Below, piece by piece: positions 51,028-59,941 of a stretch of DNA of 64,000 nt. The position numbers and the translations under genes are program-made. Within the stretch, counting starts at the first letter, position 1. Each line of letters begins with the position of its first letter. The notes under the pieces are model-generated. The model saw only the letters and a list, made by a program, of their open reading frames with translations. It did no database searches and was not told where the DNA came from. Origin of the DNA: Pukyongia sp. (GTDB taxonomy: Bacteria; Bacteroidota; Bacteroidia; Flavobacteriales; Flavobacteriaceae). The stretch is taken from contig JASBSY010000018.1 in assembly GCA_030148705.1 (NCBI GenBank), forward strand, positions 1 to 64,000. Reading direction: 5' to 3'.

Positions 51028-51113
51028 ACAAATTCATTTCATCCTTTTAAAATCTTTCACCCACGTATAAATATTGATTATCTTAGCTGTAACGAACCAA
51101 AAAACTCCCTGAA

Positions 51114-52175
51114 ATGAAAATCCTGAAGTACTTACTATTCCTGATTCTTATCGTAATCATTGCCGGGGCAATTTATTTTGGAACCAAAGACGGCAGTTTC
51201 GATGTGTCTAAAACAAAGGTAATAGATGCCCCTCCGGAAGTTGTTTATAACAACGTGAAGGATTTCAGGAACTGGGAACAATGGGGTCCCTGGATGGAGG
51301 AAGACACAAACATGACAATAACCTATGCCGAAAAGACCGAAGGTGAAGGTGCTTCCTATTCCTGGAAAAGCGAGGAAATGGGCGATGGAAAGATGCAGAC
51401 TGTACGGGTTATACCCAATAAGGAGATCGATCAAAAAATAGTTTTTAACAGCCCGATGGGCGATTCGGAGAGCGATGTTTACTGGAGGTTCGAGCCTGCT
51501 GAAGAAGCTGGTAAAACGAAAGTTACATGGGGAATGAAAGGCGAGCAATCCTTTATGGAAAAGGTATTTATGTCATTACAGTCTGAGGACTTTGAAACCA
51601 GCCTCGGAACTATGTATCAATCCGGGTTGGATAGGCTGGAAACCGAATTAAAAACTTCCATGGAGCAGTATACAATTACCGTCGATGGAATCACCCAACA
51701 CGGCGGAGGCTTTTATATGTATAATACCACGGCAGCCAAAATCTCGGAAATCGGCGAAAAAATGGGACCAATGTTGGGGCAGATCGCCGGATATATGGAT
51801 ACGAACAATATTAATTCAGCCGGAATGCCGTTTACCATTTATAATGAAATTAACGAGCAGAACGGCACCGTTATATTTTCGGCGGCAATCCCTGTAGCTG
51901 CAAGAGTTATAACTCCCGAAGGCAGCCCTGTGCTGTGCAATTATATGGCGCCTGTTTCGGCCTTAAAGACTACTCTTAAGGGCAATTACGACAATTTGCC
52001 GGAAGCTTACGAAGCGGCGAAATCATATTTGGCAACAAACAACCTCCTTAGAGATAACAGCCGCAATATGTTTGAAGTTTACGCCAACGATCCGGGTGAA
52101 GTGCCAAACCCGTCAGATTGGATCACCGAAATTTATATCCCGGTGTTGACTTCGGGCCCACGCTTCACACAATGA
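51114..52175 (+). CDS. SRPBCC domain fused to GyrI-like effector-binding domain
   Basis: The 353-residue protein has an N-terminal membrane helix (LLFLILIVIIAGAIYFG, 6-22), a SRPBCC/polyketide-cyclase-like domain at about 30-170 (VIDAPPEVVYNNVKDFRNWE, WGMKGEQSFMEKVF) and a C-terminal GyrI/AraE-type effector-binding domain (about 205-350; MPFTIYNEINEQNGTVIFSA, GNYDNLPEAYEAAKSYLA, YANDPGEVPNPSDWITEIYI). It lacks a DNA-binding domain, so it would be a membrane-anchored ligand-binding protein. Its stop overlaps the crcB start (ATGA). Confidence 0.85.
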   Translation: MKILKYLLFLILIVIIAGAIYFGTKDGSFDVSKTKVIDAPPEVVYNNVKDFRNWEQWGPWMEEDTNMTITYAEKTEGEGASYSWKSEEMGDGKMQTVRVIPNKEIDQKIVFNSPMGDSESDVYWRFEPAEEAGKTKVTWGMKGEQSFMEKVFMSLQSEDFETSLGTMYQSGLDRLETELKTSMEQYTITVDGITQHGGGFYMYNTTAAKISEIGEKMGPMLGQIAGYMDTNNINSAGMPFTIYNEINEQNGTVIFSAAIPVAARVITPEGSPVLCNYMAPVSALKTTLKGNYDNLPEAYEAAKSYLATNNLLRDNSRNMFEVYANDPGEVPNPSDWITEIYIPVLTSGPRFTQ

Positions 52176-52543
52176 AACAAATCATTCTCGTATTTCTCGG
52201 GGGTGGGATTGGTTCGGCATTACGCTATGTGATTGGCAAAGCTCTTCATTCCCCGGCCTACTCTATTCCCCTTGGCACCTTTACCGTGAATATGCTGGGA
52301 AGCCTGTTCATAGGCTTGATCCTTGGATTCGCTTTAAAGCAGTCCTCCGAAACTTCAAATACCATTTTATTTCTGGCAGTTGGTTTATGCGGAGGTTTTA
52401 CCACTTTTTCAGCTTTTGCATTCGAGAATTACGAATTGTTGAAGAATGGGCAACTGTTGAATTTCATTCTTTACGCCTTTGGTAGTTTGTTCTTGGGAAT
52501 AGTCGCCGTGATAGTCGGAATCTGGCTCAGCAAGCTATTTTAA
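52172..52543 (+). CDS. crcB: Fluoride channel CrcB/FluC
   Basis: Small dual-topology fluoride exporter. The 123-residue protein has four helices and the diagnostic motifs GGGIGSALRYVIG, GTFTVNMLGSLFIGL and GLCGGFTTFSAFAFE. The ATG at 52172 overlaps the stop of the SRPBCC gene; an upstream frame start at 52118 lies inside that gene and is rejected. No fluoride riboswitch motif was seen. Its 3' end overlaps the convergent DUF1684 gene by 4 nt. Confidence 0.94.
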   Translation: MKQIILVFLGGGIGSALRYVIGKALHSPAYSIPLGTFTVNMLGSLFIGLILGFALKQSSETSNTILFLAVGLCGGFTTFSAFAFENYELLKNGQLLNFILYAFGSLFLGIVAVIVGIWLSKLF

Positions 52544-53148
52544 CTCCCTTTAAAATCCTTTACCCCTGCCTCGACCAGTATATCAAGGTGATTTTCTGCG
52601 GGCGGAATGGGGCAAGTGTACAGGGGGTTATATACACAATACGGGTTATAGGCTTTATTGAAATCAAGGATTATGGTTGTCGACTCCGGAACCCTGGAAT
52701 CAAGATACCTGCCTCCGCTATAGGTGCCGTTTCCGTTTGTGAGATCGGTAAAGGGCACAAAAAGATAACCCGGATCACCACCTTCCAAATATTGATCTGT
52801 TTGCTGGAATAGACTTAGCGTGTATTCCCTGTCATTAAAAATAAAACGGGCTTCCCCGTATTTTATGTATTCGGGCGACCAGGATGTTGTGGTGGGCATG
52901 GGAAAGGGAATTTCATCCGGGGTGCGCACCAACGTTGCCTCTACCCTGAAGTTTTTGTCTATGGGATAAAAATCCAGGCCGTCAAAATGTTCCAGATCCC
53001 GGGCTGTTAGCAAGCTGGTTTTTGGGTCGGAGAATTTTTCGTTTTGCTCCGCCTGGTATGCTTCGATCTCGCTATAGAACTGTACGTCGGTCTGAGACTT
53101 AAGCGCAAGGCTTAGTGTAATACAAATTATAAAAGCTATCCGTTTCAT
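52540..53148 (-). CDS. DUF1684 exported protein
   Basis: The 202-residue protein has a signal peptide (AFIICITLSLALKSQ) and the DUF1684 pattern: LTARDLEHFDGLDFYPID, VPFTDLTNGNGTYSGGRYLD, ILDFNKAYNPYCVYNP and CPIPPAENHLDILVEAGVKD. Members are secreted or periplasmic and of unknown function. It is transcribed divergently from the next gene, each with its own -7 box. Confidence 0.88.
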   Translation of the reverse strand: MKRIAFIICITLSLALKSQTDVQFYSEIEAYQAEQNEKFSDPKTSLLTARDLEHFDGLDFYPIDKNFRVEATLVRTPDEIPFPMPTTTSWSPEYIKYGEARFIFNDREYTLSLFQQTDQYLEGGDPGYLFVPFTDLTNGNGTYSGGRYLDSRVPESTTIILDFNKAYNPYCVYNPLYTCPIPPAENHLDILVEAGVKDFKGS

Positions 53149-53162
53149 GCGAATAATGTAAT

Positions 53163-53170
53163 CAAAAATA
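53163..53170 (-). promoter_or_regulatory. -7 box of DUF1684 gene
   Basis: TATTTTTG on the minus strand, full match, 14 nt before the ATG at 53148. Confidence 0.5.
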
Positions 53171-53190
53171 GGAAAAGAAAAGAGTTTTAT

Positions 53191-53198
53191 TACTTTTG
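53191..53198 (+). promoter_or_regulatory. -7 box next to start codon (leaderless type)
   Basis: TACTTTTG, full match, 6 nt before the ATG at 53205. The in-frame TTG at 53196 is inside the box, so it is not a start. Confidence 0.5.
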
Positions 53199-53204
53199 AA
53201 AACT

Positions 53205-53852
53205 ATGACAAAATACCTGCCCTCACTGCTGTTGACACTTGCATTCGGATTTACAAACCATTCGGCTTACAGTCAACATATTAAAATCGATAAAGAGCTA
53301 TTATCATTTTTGGCTTCTGAAGAAAAGGTAAATGTTGTATTCAGCTATAACAACCTTTATCTTAACGGTGATATGTTGACTGAAGAAGCTTTTTTAGACT
53401 ACATAAATACCAAGATTATCGAGAATGCAGACAGGGAAATGGCAAGTCAATTTCAGGCGGATTACATTGCTGCGAAAGAACAGGTCTGGCCGGAAATGTT
53501 CGTTAACACTCTTAATGAAAAGGTTCGGGAATACGACTCTACACCCCGGTTTGTTTTGAACGATCCCACAACAACCTATACAATCCTGATCAATACAAAC
53601 TGGATGTATTTTGGCTATGATATCGAAATTATCGATCGGCCGGCTAAGGTCACTATGGATCTTACTTTCTTTAAAAACGCCAATCCCGATAATATCATCA
53701 CCAAGACAGAGATCAGCCGGGCAATGGGAACCTACAATAAGCAGGAGAACGACGGTGATATTTGGCCGCGGCCCAGTTTAAACCGCATGTCCAAAGCATA
53801 CAAAAGAGCAGCTTATAAATTTGCGCAGGCTTTAAAAAGAATACTGGATTGA
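53205..53852 (+). CDS. Exported protein of unknown function
   Basis: The 215-residue protein has a signal peptide (YLPSLLLTLAFGFTNHSAYS) and no motif I recognise. Features are a helical part (EEAFLDYINTKIIENADREM) and a beta part (TTYTILINTNWMYFGYDIEI, AKVTMDLTFFKN), ending in a basic helix (KAYKRAAYKFAQALKRIL). Local sequence suggests a periplasmic or outer-membrane protein. Bounded by own -7 box at the front and by the leader-peptide promoter behind. Confidence 0.65.
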   Translation: MTKYLPSLLLTLAFGFTNHSAYSQHIKIDKELLSFLASEEKVNVVFSYNNLYLNGDMLTEEAFLDYINTKIIENADREMASQFQADYIAAKEQVWPEMFVNTLNEKVREYDSTPRFVLNDPTTTYTILINTNWMYFGYDIEIIDRPAKVTMDLTFFKNANPDNIITKTEISRAMGTYNKQENDGDIWPRPSLNRMSKAYKRAAYKFAQALKRILD

Positions 53853-53892
53853 ACGAATTTTCCTAGGCAGTTAAAGCTATTCTATTTTTTTC

Positions 53893-53900
53893 TACATTTG
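53893..53900 (+). promoter_or_regulatory. -7 box of leader/MFS transcript
   Basis: TACATTTG, a full TAnnTTTG match, 17 nt before the leader ATG. The -33 region has TTA rather than TTG at 53871. Confidence 0.5.
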
Positions 53901-53917
53901 AATTAGAAAATCACCAA

Positions 53918-53992
53918 ATGAAAATCAAGTTATACATCCTTAATAATGTACAGATGCAAACCGCGTTGGTACGAGGACGATGTGTAATTTGA
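53918..53992 (+). CDS. Putative 24-residue leader peptide
   Basis: A short open frame, MKIKLYILNNVQMQTALVRG and then RCVI, lies between a -7 box and a perfect terminator hairpin, 86 nt ahead of the MFS transporter start. No run of one amino acid is present, though Ile, Leu and Val make up 9 of 24 residues. The last part has rare-looking CGA Arg codons. The role as a leader peptide in attenuation is an inference from position; the frame could also be chance. Confidence 0.4.
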   Translation: MKIKLYILNNVQMQTALVRGRCVI

Positions 53993-54022
53993 TTATATCT
54001 GAATAAGATAATTCGAACTAAG

Positions 54023-54056
54023 AACGTCCCGGCCATCACCGGGACGTTTTAATTTT
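54023..54056 (+). terminator. Perfect hairpin between leader peptide and MFS gene (attenuator candidate)
   Basis: AACGTCCCGG (54023-54032) and CCGGGACGTT (54039-54048) form a perfect 10-bp stem with a 6-nt loop followed by TTAATTTTAT. It lies 30 nt downstream of the leader stop and 23 nt before the transporter ATG. The upstream GGACG (53975-53979) in the leader frame can pair with CGTCC of the stem, a weak potential antiterminator. Confidence 0.75.
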
Positions 54057-54078
54057 ATAGATACCGTACCAACCGAGA

Positions 54079-55302
54079 ATGAGAAAATTATACACAAATT
54101 ACATCAGTAATTTCCAGGGGCTTTCCAGGGAAATATGGTTGCTGTCCCTGGTTACATTTATAAACCGGGCCGGGGCGATGGTAATCCCTTTCCTGTCGCT
54201 CTACCTGGTAAATGCCAAGGGATTTTCATTACCTCAGGTTGGCTGGATCATGAGCTGCTTCGGACTGGGATCACTGGCCGGTACCTGGGTGGGGGGCCGA
54301 CTTACAGATACTATTGGCTTTTACAAGGTTATTGTTTTAAGCCTTCTTTTGGGAGGCCTGGGGTTTATCGGACTGCAGTACCTGGATAACTTTTACAGTC
54401 TGTGTTTGGGAATTTTTACTGTAATCTTCCTGGCCGATTCATACAGACCCGCAATCTTCGTGGCATGCGATGCATACAGCAAACCCGAAAATATTACGCG
54501 TAGTATCGCCTTGATCCGGCTTGCAATTAACCTGGGTTTTTCAATAGGCCCTGTAATTGGCGGGATTATAATTGCCGGCATCAATTACAGCGCTTTGTTT
54601 TGGATCGATGGTATTACCTGTGTTCTGGCGTCCGGCCTGCTGTTCTTTATTTTAAAGCCGAAGAAAGTTAGTACAGATGAAATACCTGAACCTAAAATAA
54701 AAGAAGGACTTCCCCCATATAAGAATGGATTGTACCTGTTGTTCTTCTTGATAATGGTTCTGAACAGCATAATGTTTATACAGTATTTCTCGGTCATGCC
54801 TTTGTATTATGCCAAGGCTCACTTTTTAAGCGAAGATCTTATAGGGGCATTGTTATTTCTCAATGGCGCCCTGATCGTGATCTTCGAAATGCCTCTGGTG
54901 GGTTGGCTGGAAAGAATAAAACTTTCCAAGACTATGGCTACCTTCTGGGGAGTGGTCTTTTTGGCTCTGTCATTTGTGGTGCTGAATATTAGCGAATGGA
55001 CCGGGATCTTGCTCATCGGTATGATCCTAATGACCATAGGGGAAATGGTTGGCTCGCCATTCTCGAATGCCCTGGCGCTTTCTATGGCTCCGAAAGGCAG
55101 AAAAGGGAGTTATATGGGCCTTTACAGCATGAGTTTTTCACTGTCGCATATTATCGGACACAACAGTGGAATGAACCTGGTGGATACCTTTGGGTTCAAC
55201 ACCACCTGGAACGTTATGTTCGCCACCCTGATACTTGTTGCGGCATTAACCCTGTTGCTGTATCGATTGCTTCGGAAATCGCCGACAATAACAAGTTACT
55301 AA
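54079..55302 (+). CDS. MFS transporter
   Basis: The 407-residue protein has 12 predicted helices and MFS motif A-like GGRLTDTIGFYKVIVL after helix 2 (residues about 76-92), plus the second-half equivalent (GWLERIKLSKTMATFW). It groups with drug-H+ antiporter-like MFS proteins such as MdtH by general pattern; the substrate is not known. The gene follows a leader peptide and hairpin, which suggests expression control by premature termination. Confidence 0.9.
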   Translation: MRKLYTNYISNFQGLSREIWLLSLVTFINRAGAMVIPFLSLYLVNAKGFSLPQVGWIMSCFGLGSLAGTWVGGRLTDTIGFYKVIVLSLLLGGLGFIGLQYLDNFYSLCLGIFTVIFLADSYRPAIFVACDAYSKPENITRSIALIRLAINLGFSIGPVIGGIIIAGINYSALFWIDGITCVLASGLLFFILKPKKVSTDEIPEPKIKEGLPPYKNGLYLLFFLIMVLNSIMFIQYFSVMPLYYAKAHFLSEDLIGALLFLNGALIVIFEMPLVGWLERIKLSKTMATFWGVVFLALSFVVLNISEWTGILLIGMILMTIGEMVGSPFSNALALSMAPKGRKGSYMGLYSMSFSLSHIIGHNSGMNLVDTFGFNTTWNVMFATLILVAALTLLLYRLLRKSPTITSY

Positions 55303-55328
55303 GGTTGTATTCATTGAGAATCTCCTAT

Positions 55329-55793
55329 TTAGCTCACCGGCTTAATTGCATTGTTGGCAATAATATGGGAGAGTACGATCTGGGTTTTGGTCTCCCCGTA
55401 AATAATCAACTGATCGATAAACGCTTCCAGGTGTTTCTGATTTTTCAGGATCACTTCCATTACGATATTCTCATTTCCTGTTATGCGATAGCAATTAAGC
55501 ACCTCATCGTATTCTTTTACCTTTTCAAGAAATGGTTTAAGTTTTCCCATAAACGCCCTGAGAATTATTATTGCTTTTAACTGATACCCCGCTTCGAAGG
55601 GAGATACTACTGTCTTGTACCCGTGAATCAACCCTGCATCCTCCATTTTCCTGATGCGCTCTCCTACCGCAGGGGAACTTACTCCCACCTGCCTTCCGAT
55701 CTCTGCGTTAGACTGGCGGGCATTCTTTTGCAAGCATTTTAGTATCTTTGCGTTTAAAGTATCTATATACATATTTAAATTTTTTATTGCCAA
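55329..55793 (-). CDS. Lrp/AsnC family transcription regulator
   Basis: The 154-residue protein has the AsnC-type helix-turn-helix (LQKNARQSNAEIGRQVGVSS, PAVGERIRKMEDAGLI) and a C-terminal RAM domain (YRITGNENIVMEVILKNQKH, TKTQIVLSHIIANNAIKP) that binds amino acids. It lies tail to tail with the MFS transporter and head to head with the unknown helical gene. It could regulate either; nothing in sequence decides. Confidence 0.93.
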   Translation of the reverse strand: MAIKNLNMYIDTLNAKILKCLQKNARQSNAEIGRQVGVSSPAVGERIRKMEDAGLIHGYKTVVSPFEAGYQLKAIIILRAFMGKLKPFLEKVKEYDEVLNCYRITGNENIVMEVILKNQKHLEAFIDQLIIYGETKTQIVLSHIIANNAIKPVS

Positions 55794-55841
55794 ATTACTT
55801 AATATTTAAAGTAAATATAAATTTTTTCTTTAATTTTTGTA

Positions 55842-55871
55842 TTGAAATCGCCATTCTTAGTGGTAAATTTG
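55842..55871 (+). promoter_or_regulatory. Full consensus Bacteroidota promoter
   Basis: TTG (55842-55844), 19-nt spacer, TAAATTTG (55864-55871). Start is expected near 55878, 22 nt before the ATG at 55900. Confidence 0.72.
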
Positions 55872-55899
55872 AGTGATAAAAAAATTGCCTTGCTTAGAA

Positions 55900-56295
55900 A
55901 TGATTCCAAGTTTTCCAAATAAGCTTCCACATTCGCCTATTTATAAAAAGGCAGTAGATATCTTTACCATTTCCCGACACATCTCGAGTTATATGACCGA
56001 CGATCTTGCCGCCCTTCGAGAGGACGGACAAGAGGATCCTTCAATTTATTTCGGGGGAGACATTGTACAACAATCGGTGTCGCTGGTGCCGGAAATTCTA
56101 AAAGCTGAAAGCCAGACATTTTCAGAAGAAAAACACAAGTACGCCGCCTCGGTTACCCGGCTTGTCAACTTACTGTACAAGAATTGTGAACGCCTCGAAT
56201 TGGCTAACAGCAATGGCAAGGACTTCTTACCCATCCTGAGAGGTGAACTTAAAAAATTCAGGAAACTGCAACGCAGCTGGATGCTGACCTTATAA
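55900..56295 (+). CDS. Small helical protein, unknown
   Basis: The 131-residue protein from ATG 55900 (a GTG at 55873 would lie just upstream of the predicted transcript start) is predicted all-helical: PIYKKAVDIFTISRHISSYM, FGGDIVQQSVSLVPEILKAE, KYAASVTRLVNLLYKNCERL and GELKKFRKLQRSWMLTL. This could be a four-helix bundle similar to the 23S-rRNA-intervening-sequence-like family, but I see no firm signature. It has a full consensus promoter and faces the convergent icmF gene. Confidence 0.6.
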   Translation: MIPSFPNKLPHSPIYKKAVDIFTISRHISSYMTDDLAALREDGQEDPSIYFGGDIVQQSVSLVPEILKAESQTFSEEKHKYAASVTRLVNLLYKNCERLELANSNGKDFLPILRGELKKFRKLQRSWMLTL

Positions 56296-56350
56296 TTTTG
56301 ATCCTTCGTTTTTAAACTGCTAGAATGCTGAACCTATGCGTTTCGGCGAA

Positions 56351-59300
56351 TTACATATTCCTTCTGTACTGTCCACCCACCTCGAACAACGAACTGGTTA
56401 TTTGCCCCAGGGAACAGTATTTAGTTGCCTCCATAAGCTGTTCGAAGAGGTTTTCATTGCGGATGGCAGCCTTTTGCAACGCCTCCACCGATTCCTCGGC
56501 TTTCTCCGGATATACCTTGTGAAGGTTTTCTAAGGTTGCAATCTGGGCTTGTTTCTCCTCCTCGGTTGCCCGGATGACTTCAACAGGTAATACGGTTGGT
56601 GAGCCCTTACTGCTCAGGAAGGTATTTACCCCTATTATAGGGAATTCCCCATTGTGTTTCAGCGTCTCGTAATACAAGCTCTCTTCCTGGATCTTACTGC
56701 GCTGATACATGGTTTCCATGGCACCCAGCACCCCTCCCCGTTCGGTGAGCCGGTCGAATTCCTCCAGAACGGCAGCTTCTACCAAATCGGTTAATTCCTC
56801 GATGATAAAGCTTCCCTGAATAGGGTTTTCGTTCTTGGCAAGCCCCAGCTCTTTGTTGATGATCAACTGTATGGCCATGGCACGGCGTACACTCTCTTCG
56901 GTAGGAGTGGTTATGGCCTCATCGTAAGCATTGGTATGCAGAGAATTACAATTATCGTAAATAGCGTACAAAGCCTGCAGTGTGGTACGAATATCGTTGA
57001 AGTCTATTTCCTGTGCATGCAGCGACCTCCCGGAAGTTTGAATGTGATATTTCAGCATTTGCGCCCTCGGGTTCGCACCGTACTTGTACTTCAGGGCTTT
57101 TGCCCAGATTTTTCGCGCTACCCTTCCTATGACAGAGTATTCCGGGTCTATTCCGTTACTGAAGAAAAAGGAGAGGTTCGGTCCAAATTTATTGATGTCC
57201 ATACCTCTGGAAAGGTAATATTCCACATATGTGAAACCATTGGCCAAAGTAAAAGCCAACTGGGTGATGGGATTGGCACCTGCTTCGGCAATATGATAGC
57301 CCGAAATGGAGACCGAGTAAAAATTGCGCACTTTGTTCTGAATAAAATATTCCTGTACGTCTCCCATAAGTCGCAAAGCGAATTCGGTAGAAAAAATACA
57401 GGTATTCTGAGCCTGGTCCTCTTTTAAGATATCGGCCTGGACAGTTCCCCTTACCTGCTGTAGGGTTTCTGTTTTTATCTTTTTATACACGTCTGCCGGA
57501 AGCACCTGGTCTCCGGTAACCCCAAGCAGCATCAAACCCAGGCCGTCATTACCTTCAGGCAGCTCGCCCTGATAACGCGGCCTTTCAATGCCTTTGTCAT
57601 TATAGAGTTCTGTGATTTTCTTTTCAACTTCGTCTTCCAGTTGCTGCTCCTTGATATATTTCTCACAATTCTGGTCTATGGCTGCATTCATAAAGAAACC
57701 AAGCAACATGGGTGCCGGCCCGTTTATGGTCATACTAACAGAGGTCATAGGGTTGCTCAGATCGAATCCGGAGTACAGTTTTTTAGCATCGTCCAGGCAA
57801 CAGATGGAAACTCCTGCGTTACCAATCTTACCGTAAATATCCGGCCTCAGGTCGGGGTCGTTCCCGTACAGGGTAACACTGTCGAAAGCAGTTGAAAGGC
57901 GCTTTGCCGGTAAACCCAGGCTTACATAATGAAAACGCCTGTTAGTCCGTTCCGGGCCGCCTTCTCCCGCAAACATACGGGTAGGATCTTCCCCGGTTCT
58001 TTTAAATGGATATAACCCGGCAGTAAAAGGAAACTCGCCGGGAACGTTTTCCTGCAGGGACCACCGCAGTATATCTCCCCAGGCCTCATACTTTGGTAAG
58101 GCCACCTTGGGAATTTGTGTATGGGATAAAGATTCGGAATGGGTATCTATTTTGATTTCCTTGTCTCTTACCTTAAAACTGTAAACAGGCGCTTTGTATC
58201 GATTCACCTTTTCTTCCCAGCCCGTTATGATTTCCCAGTTATACGGATCCAAATCCATTTTTACCCTATCGAATTCTGAAATGAGTAATCGTATAAATTC
58301 TTTTTGTTCTTCTGAAGCATTAACCGATTCATTATCGATTCCAGCCTTGTCCAGAGAAGGTTTAGTTCCCGAAACCGACTCTATGGTTTTGTATATTCCG
58401 AACAAATGCTGGGCAACTTTGGCCTGGGCTGAAGCTGTAATATCGTATGTTCTGTTGTTCTCAGAAATTTCTGAAAGATATCGGGTTCGTGCGGGTGGGA
58501 TGACAAAAACCTTTTCAGACATCTCGTCCTGCCGTGAGTAATCGCTTTCGAACCCGGCCTCGGTCTTTTCGGCAATCAGTTCCATAACCGCAGTGTAAAG
58601 CCGGTTCATACCCGGATCGTTGAACTGAGAAGCAATGGTACCGTAAACTGGGAGCTCATCCTGGGGGGTATCCCAAAGTTGGTGGTTACGCATATACTGC
58701 TTCTTAACGTCCCGAAGGGCATCGAGGGATCCTCGTTTATCGAATTTATTAATGGCAACCAGGTCGGCAAAATCCAGCATATCTATCTTTTCCAACTGGG
58801 TGGCTGCCCCGAACTCAGGTGTCATTACGTATAGGGACACATCGCTGTGGTCGAGAATTTCGGTATCGCTCTGCCCTATCCCGGAAGTTTCAAGGATAAT
58901 AAGGTCGAATTCGGCGGCTTTAAGTACTTCGATAGCCTCCGAAACATATTTGGACAGCGCCAGATTGCTCTGTCGGGTTGCCAGGCTTCGCATATAAACC
59001 CGTGGATTGCTTATGGCATTCATCCGGATGCGATCGCCCAATAAGGCTCCCCCTGTTTTTCGCTTGGAGGGATCGACAGAGATAAGGCCTATGGTCTTTT
59101 CAGGAAAATCTATTAGGAATCTTCTCACCAGTTCATCGACCAGGGATGATTTACCCGATCCGCCTGTACCGGTAATACCGAGCACCGGGGTATTTAATTT
59201 TACATTCTTTTTATGGATTTCAGATAAGGTCTCTTTGGCTACTTCCGGAAAGTTCTCTGCCGAAGAGATCACCCTTGCGATGGCACCCGGGTTTTTCTCC

Positions 59301-59776
59301 GCCAAAAGGTCCGCCTCCCGGTTAAGCGCATTTCCTATAGGGAAGTCCGATTGTTCAACCAGGTCATTGATCATTCCCTGCAGGCCCATTTCGCGCCCGT
59401 CGTCCGGAGAATAGATGCGCGTTATACCATAATCCATTAATTCCTTTATCTCGGAAGGAAGTATTACTCCCCCGCCGCCGCCAAATATCTTAATATGGCC
59501 TGCTCCTTTTTCCTGCAACAGGTCGTACATATATTTAAAGTACTCATTATGCCCCCCCTGGTAGGAGGTCATGGCAATGGCATTAGCGTCTTCCTGGATG
59601 GCGGTATTCACAACTTCTTCCACACTACGGTCGTGTCCGAGGTGTATAACTTCCACTCCTGTTGCCTGGATAATCCGGCGCATAATATTGATGGCTGCAT
59701 CGTGTCCGTCGAATAAGGAGGCGGCTGTTACGATACGCACTTTGTTCTTTGGTTGGTAGGGTGGAATTTTATGCAT
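56351..59776 (-). CDS. icmF: Fused isobutyryl-CoA mutase IcmF
   Basis: Adenosylcobalamin-dependent carbon-skeleton mutase fused to its own G-protein chaperone. The 1,141 residues contain an N-terminal B12-binding domain ([16 protein letters not shown]; base-off His in [16 protein letters not shown]), a MeaB-like GTPase domain at about 195-430 ([33 protein letters not shown]), a linker, and the mutase domain with the IcmF-type [20 protein letters not shown] and RFHYVSLG. The start at 59776 is preferred to the ATG at 59806, because a -7 box overlaps the latter. It probably converts isobutyryl-CoA and butyryl-CoA, or isovaleryl/pivalyl-CoA, in branched-chain or fatty acid metabolism. Confidence 0.95.
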   Translation of the reverse strand: MHKIPPYQPKNKVRIVTAASLFDGHDAAINIMRRIIQATGVEVIHLGHDRSVEEVVNTAIQEDANAIAMTSYQGGHNEYFKYMYDLLQEKGAGHIKIFGGGGGVILPSEIKELMDYGITRIYSPDDGREMGLQGMINDLVEQSDFPIGNALNREADLLAEKNPGAIARVISSAENFPEVAKETLSEIHKKNVKLNTPVLGITGTGGSGKSSLVDELVRRFLIDFPEKTIGLISVDPSKRKTGGALLGDRIRMNAISNPRVYMRSLATRQSNLALSKYVSEAIEVLKAAEFDLIILETSGIGQSDTEILDHSDVSLYVMTPEFGAATQLEKIDMLDFADLVAINKFDKRGSLDALRDVKKQYMRNHQLWDTPQDELPVYGTIASQFNDPGMNRLYTAVMELIAEKTEAGFESDYSRQDEMSEKVFVIPPARTRYLSEISENNRTYDITASAQAKVAQHLFGIYKTIESVSGTKPSLDKAGIDNESVNASEEQKEFIRLLISEFDRVKMDLDPYNWEIITGWEEKVNRYKAPVYSFKVRDKEIKIDTHSESLSHTQIPKVALPKYEAWGDILRWSLQENVPGEFPFTAGLYPFKRTGEDPTRMFAGEGGPERTNRRFHYVSLGLPAKRLSTAFDSVTLYGNDPDLRPDIYGKIGNAGVSICCLDDAKKLYSGFDLSNPMTSVSMTINGPAPMLLGFFMNAAIDQNCEKYIKEQQLEDEVEKKITELYNDKGIERPRYQGELPEGNDGLGLMLLGVTGDQVLPADVYKKIKTETLQQVRGTVQADILKEDQAQNTCIFSTEFALRLMGDVQEYFIQNKVRNFYSVSISGYHIAEAGANPITQLAFTLANGFTYVEYYLSRGMDINKFGPNLSFFFSNGIDPEYSVIGRVARKIWAKALKYKYGANPRAQMLKYHIQTSGRSLHAQEIDFNDIRTTLQALYAIYDNCNSLHTNAYDEAITTPTEESVRRAMAIQLIINKELGLAKNENPIQGSFIIEELTDLVEAAVLEEFDRLTERGGVLGAMETMYQRSKIQEESLYYETLKHNGEFPIIGVNTFLSSKGSPTVLPVEVIRATEEEKQAQIATLENLHKVYPEKAEESVEALQKAAIRNENLFEQLMEATKYCSLGQITSSLFEVGGQYRRNM

Positions 59777-59803
59777 TTGTAAAATATCTGAAAATTGGAG
59801 TTG

Positions 59804-59811
59804 CAAATTTA
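59804..59811 (-). promoter_or_regulatory. -7 box of icmF
   Basis: On the minus strand TAAATTTG, full match. It overlaps the upstream ATG at 59804-59806, so translation most likely begins at 59776. Confidence 0.5.
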
Positions 59812-59941
59812 CGAAAATCGTAACAACCCTTGAGTTTTAATGAGAAGATTCAACCTAAAAAAATCTTCATATTTACGAGGAACTAAAGATATTAATCGTA
59901 TATTGCTGCCTCAATATTAAACAACAAATAACTTAATTATT

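Noticed and set aside
59807-59941. Search for a cobalamin riboswitch upstream of icmF or in the gap to the secreted paralogue
   Set aside because: The 135-nt gap is too short and has no B12-box-like GCCACTG sequence.
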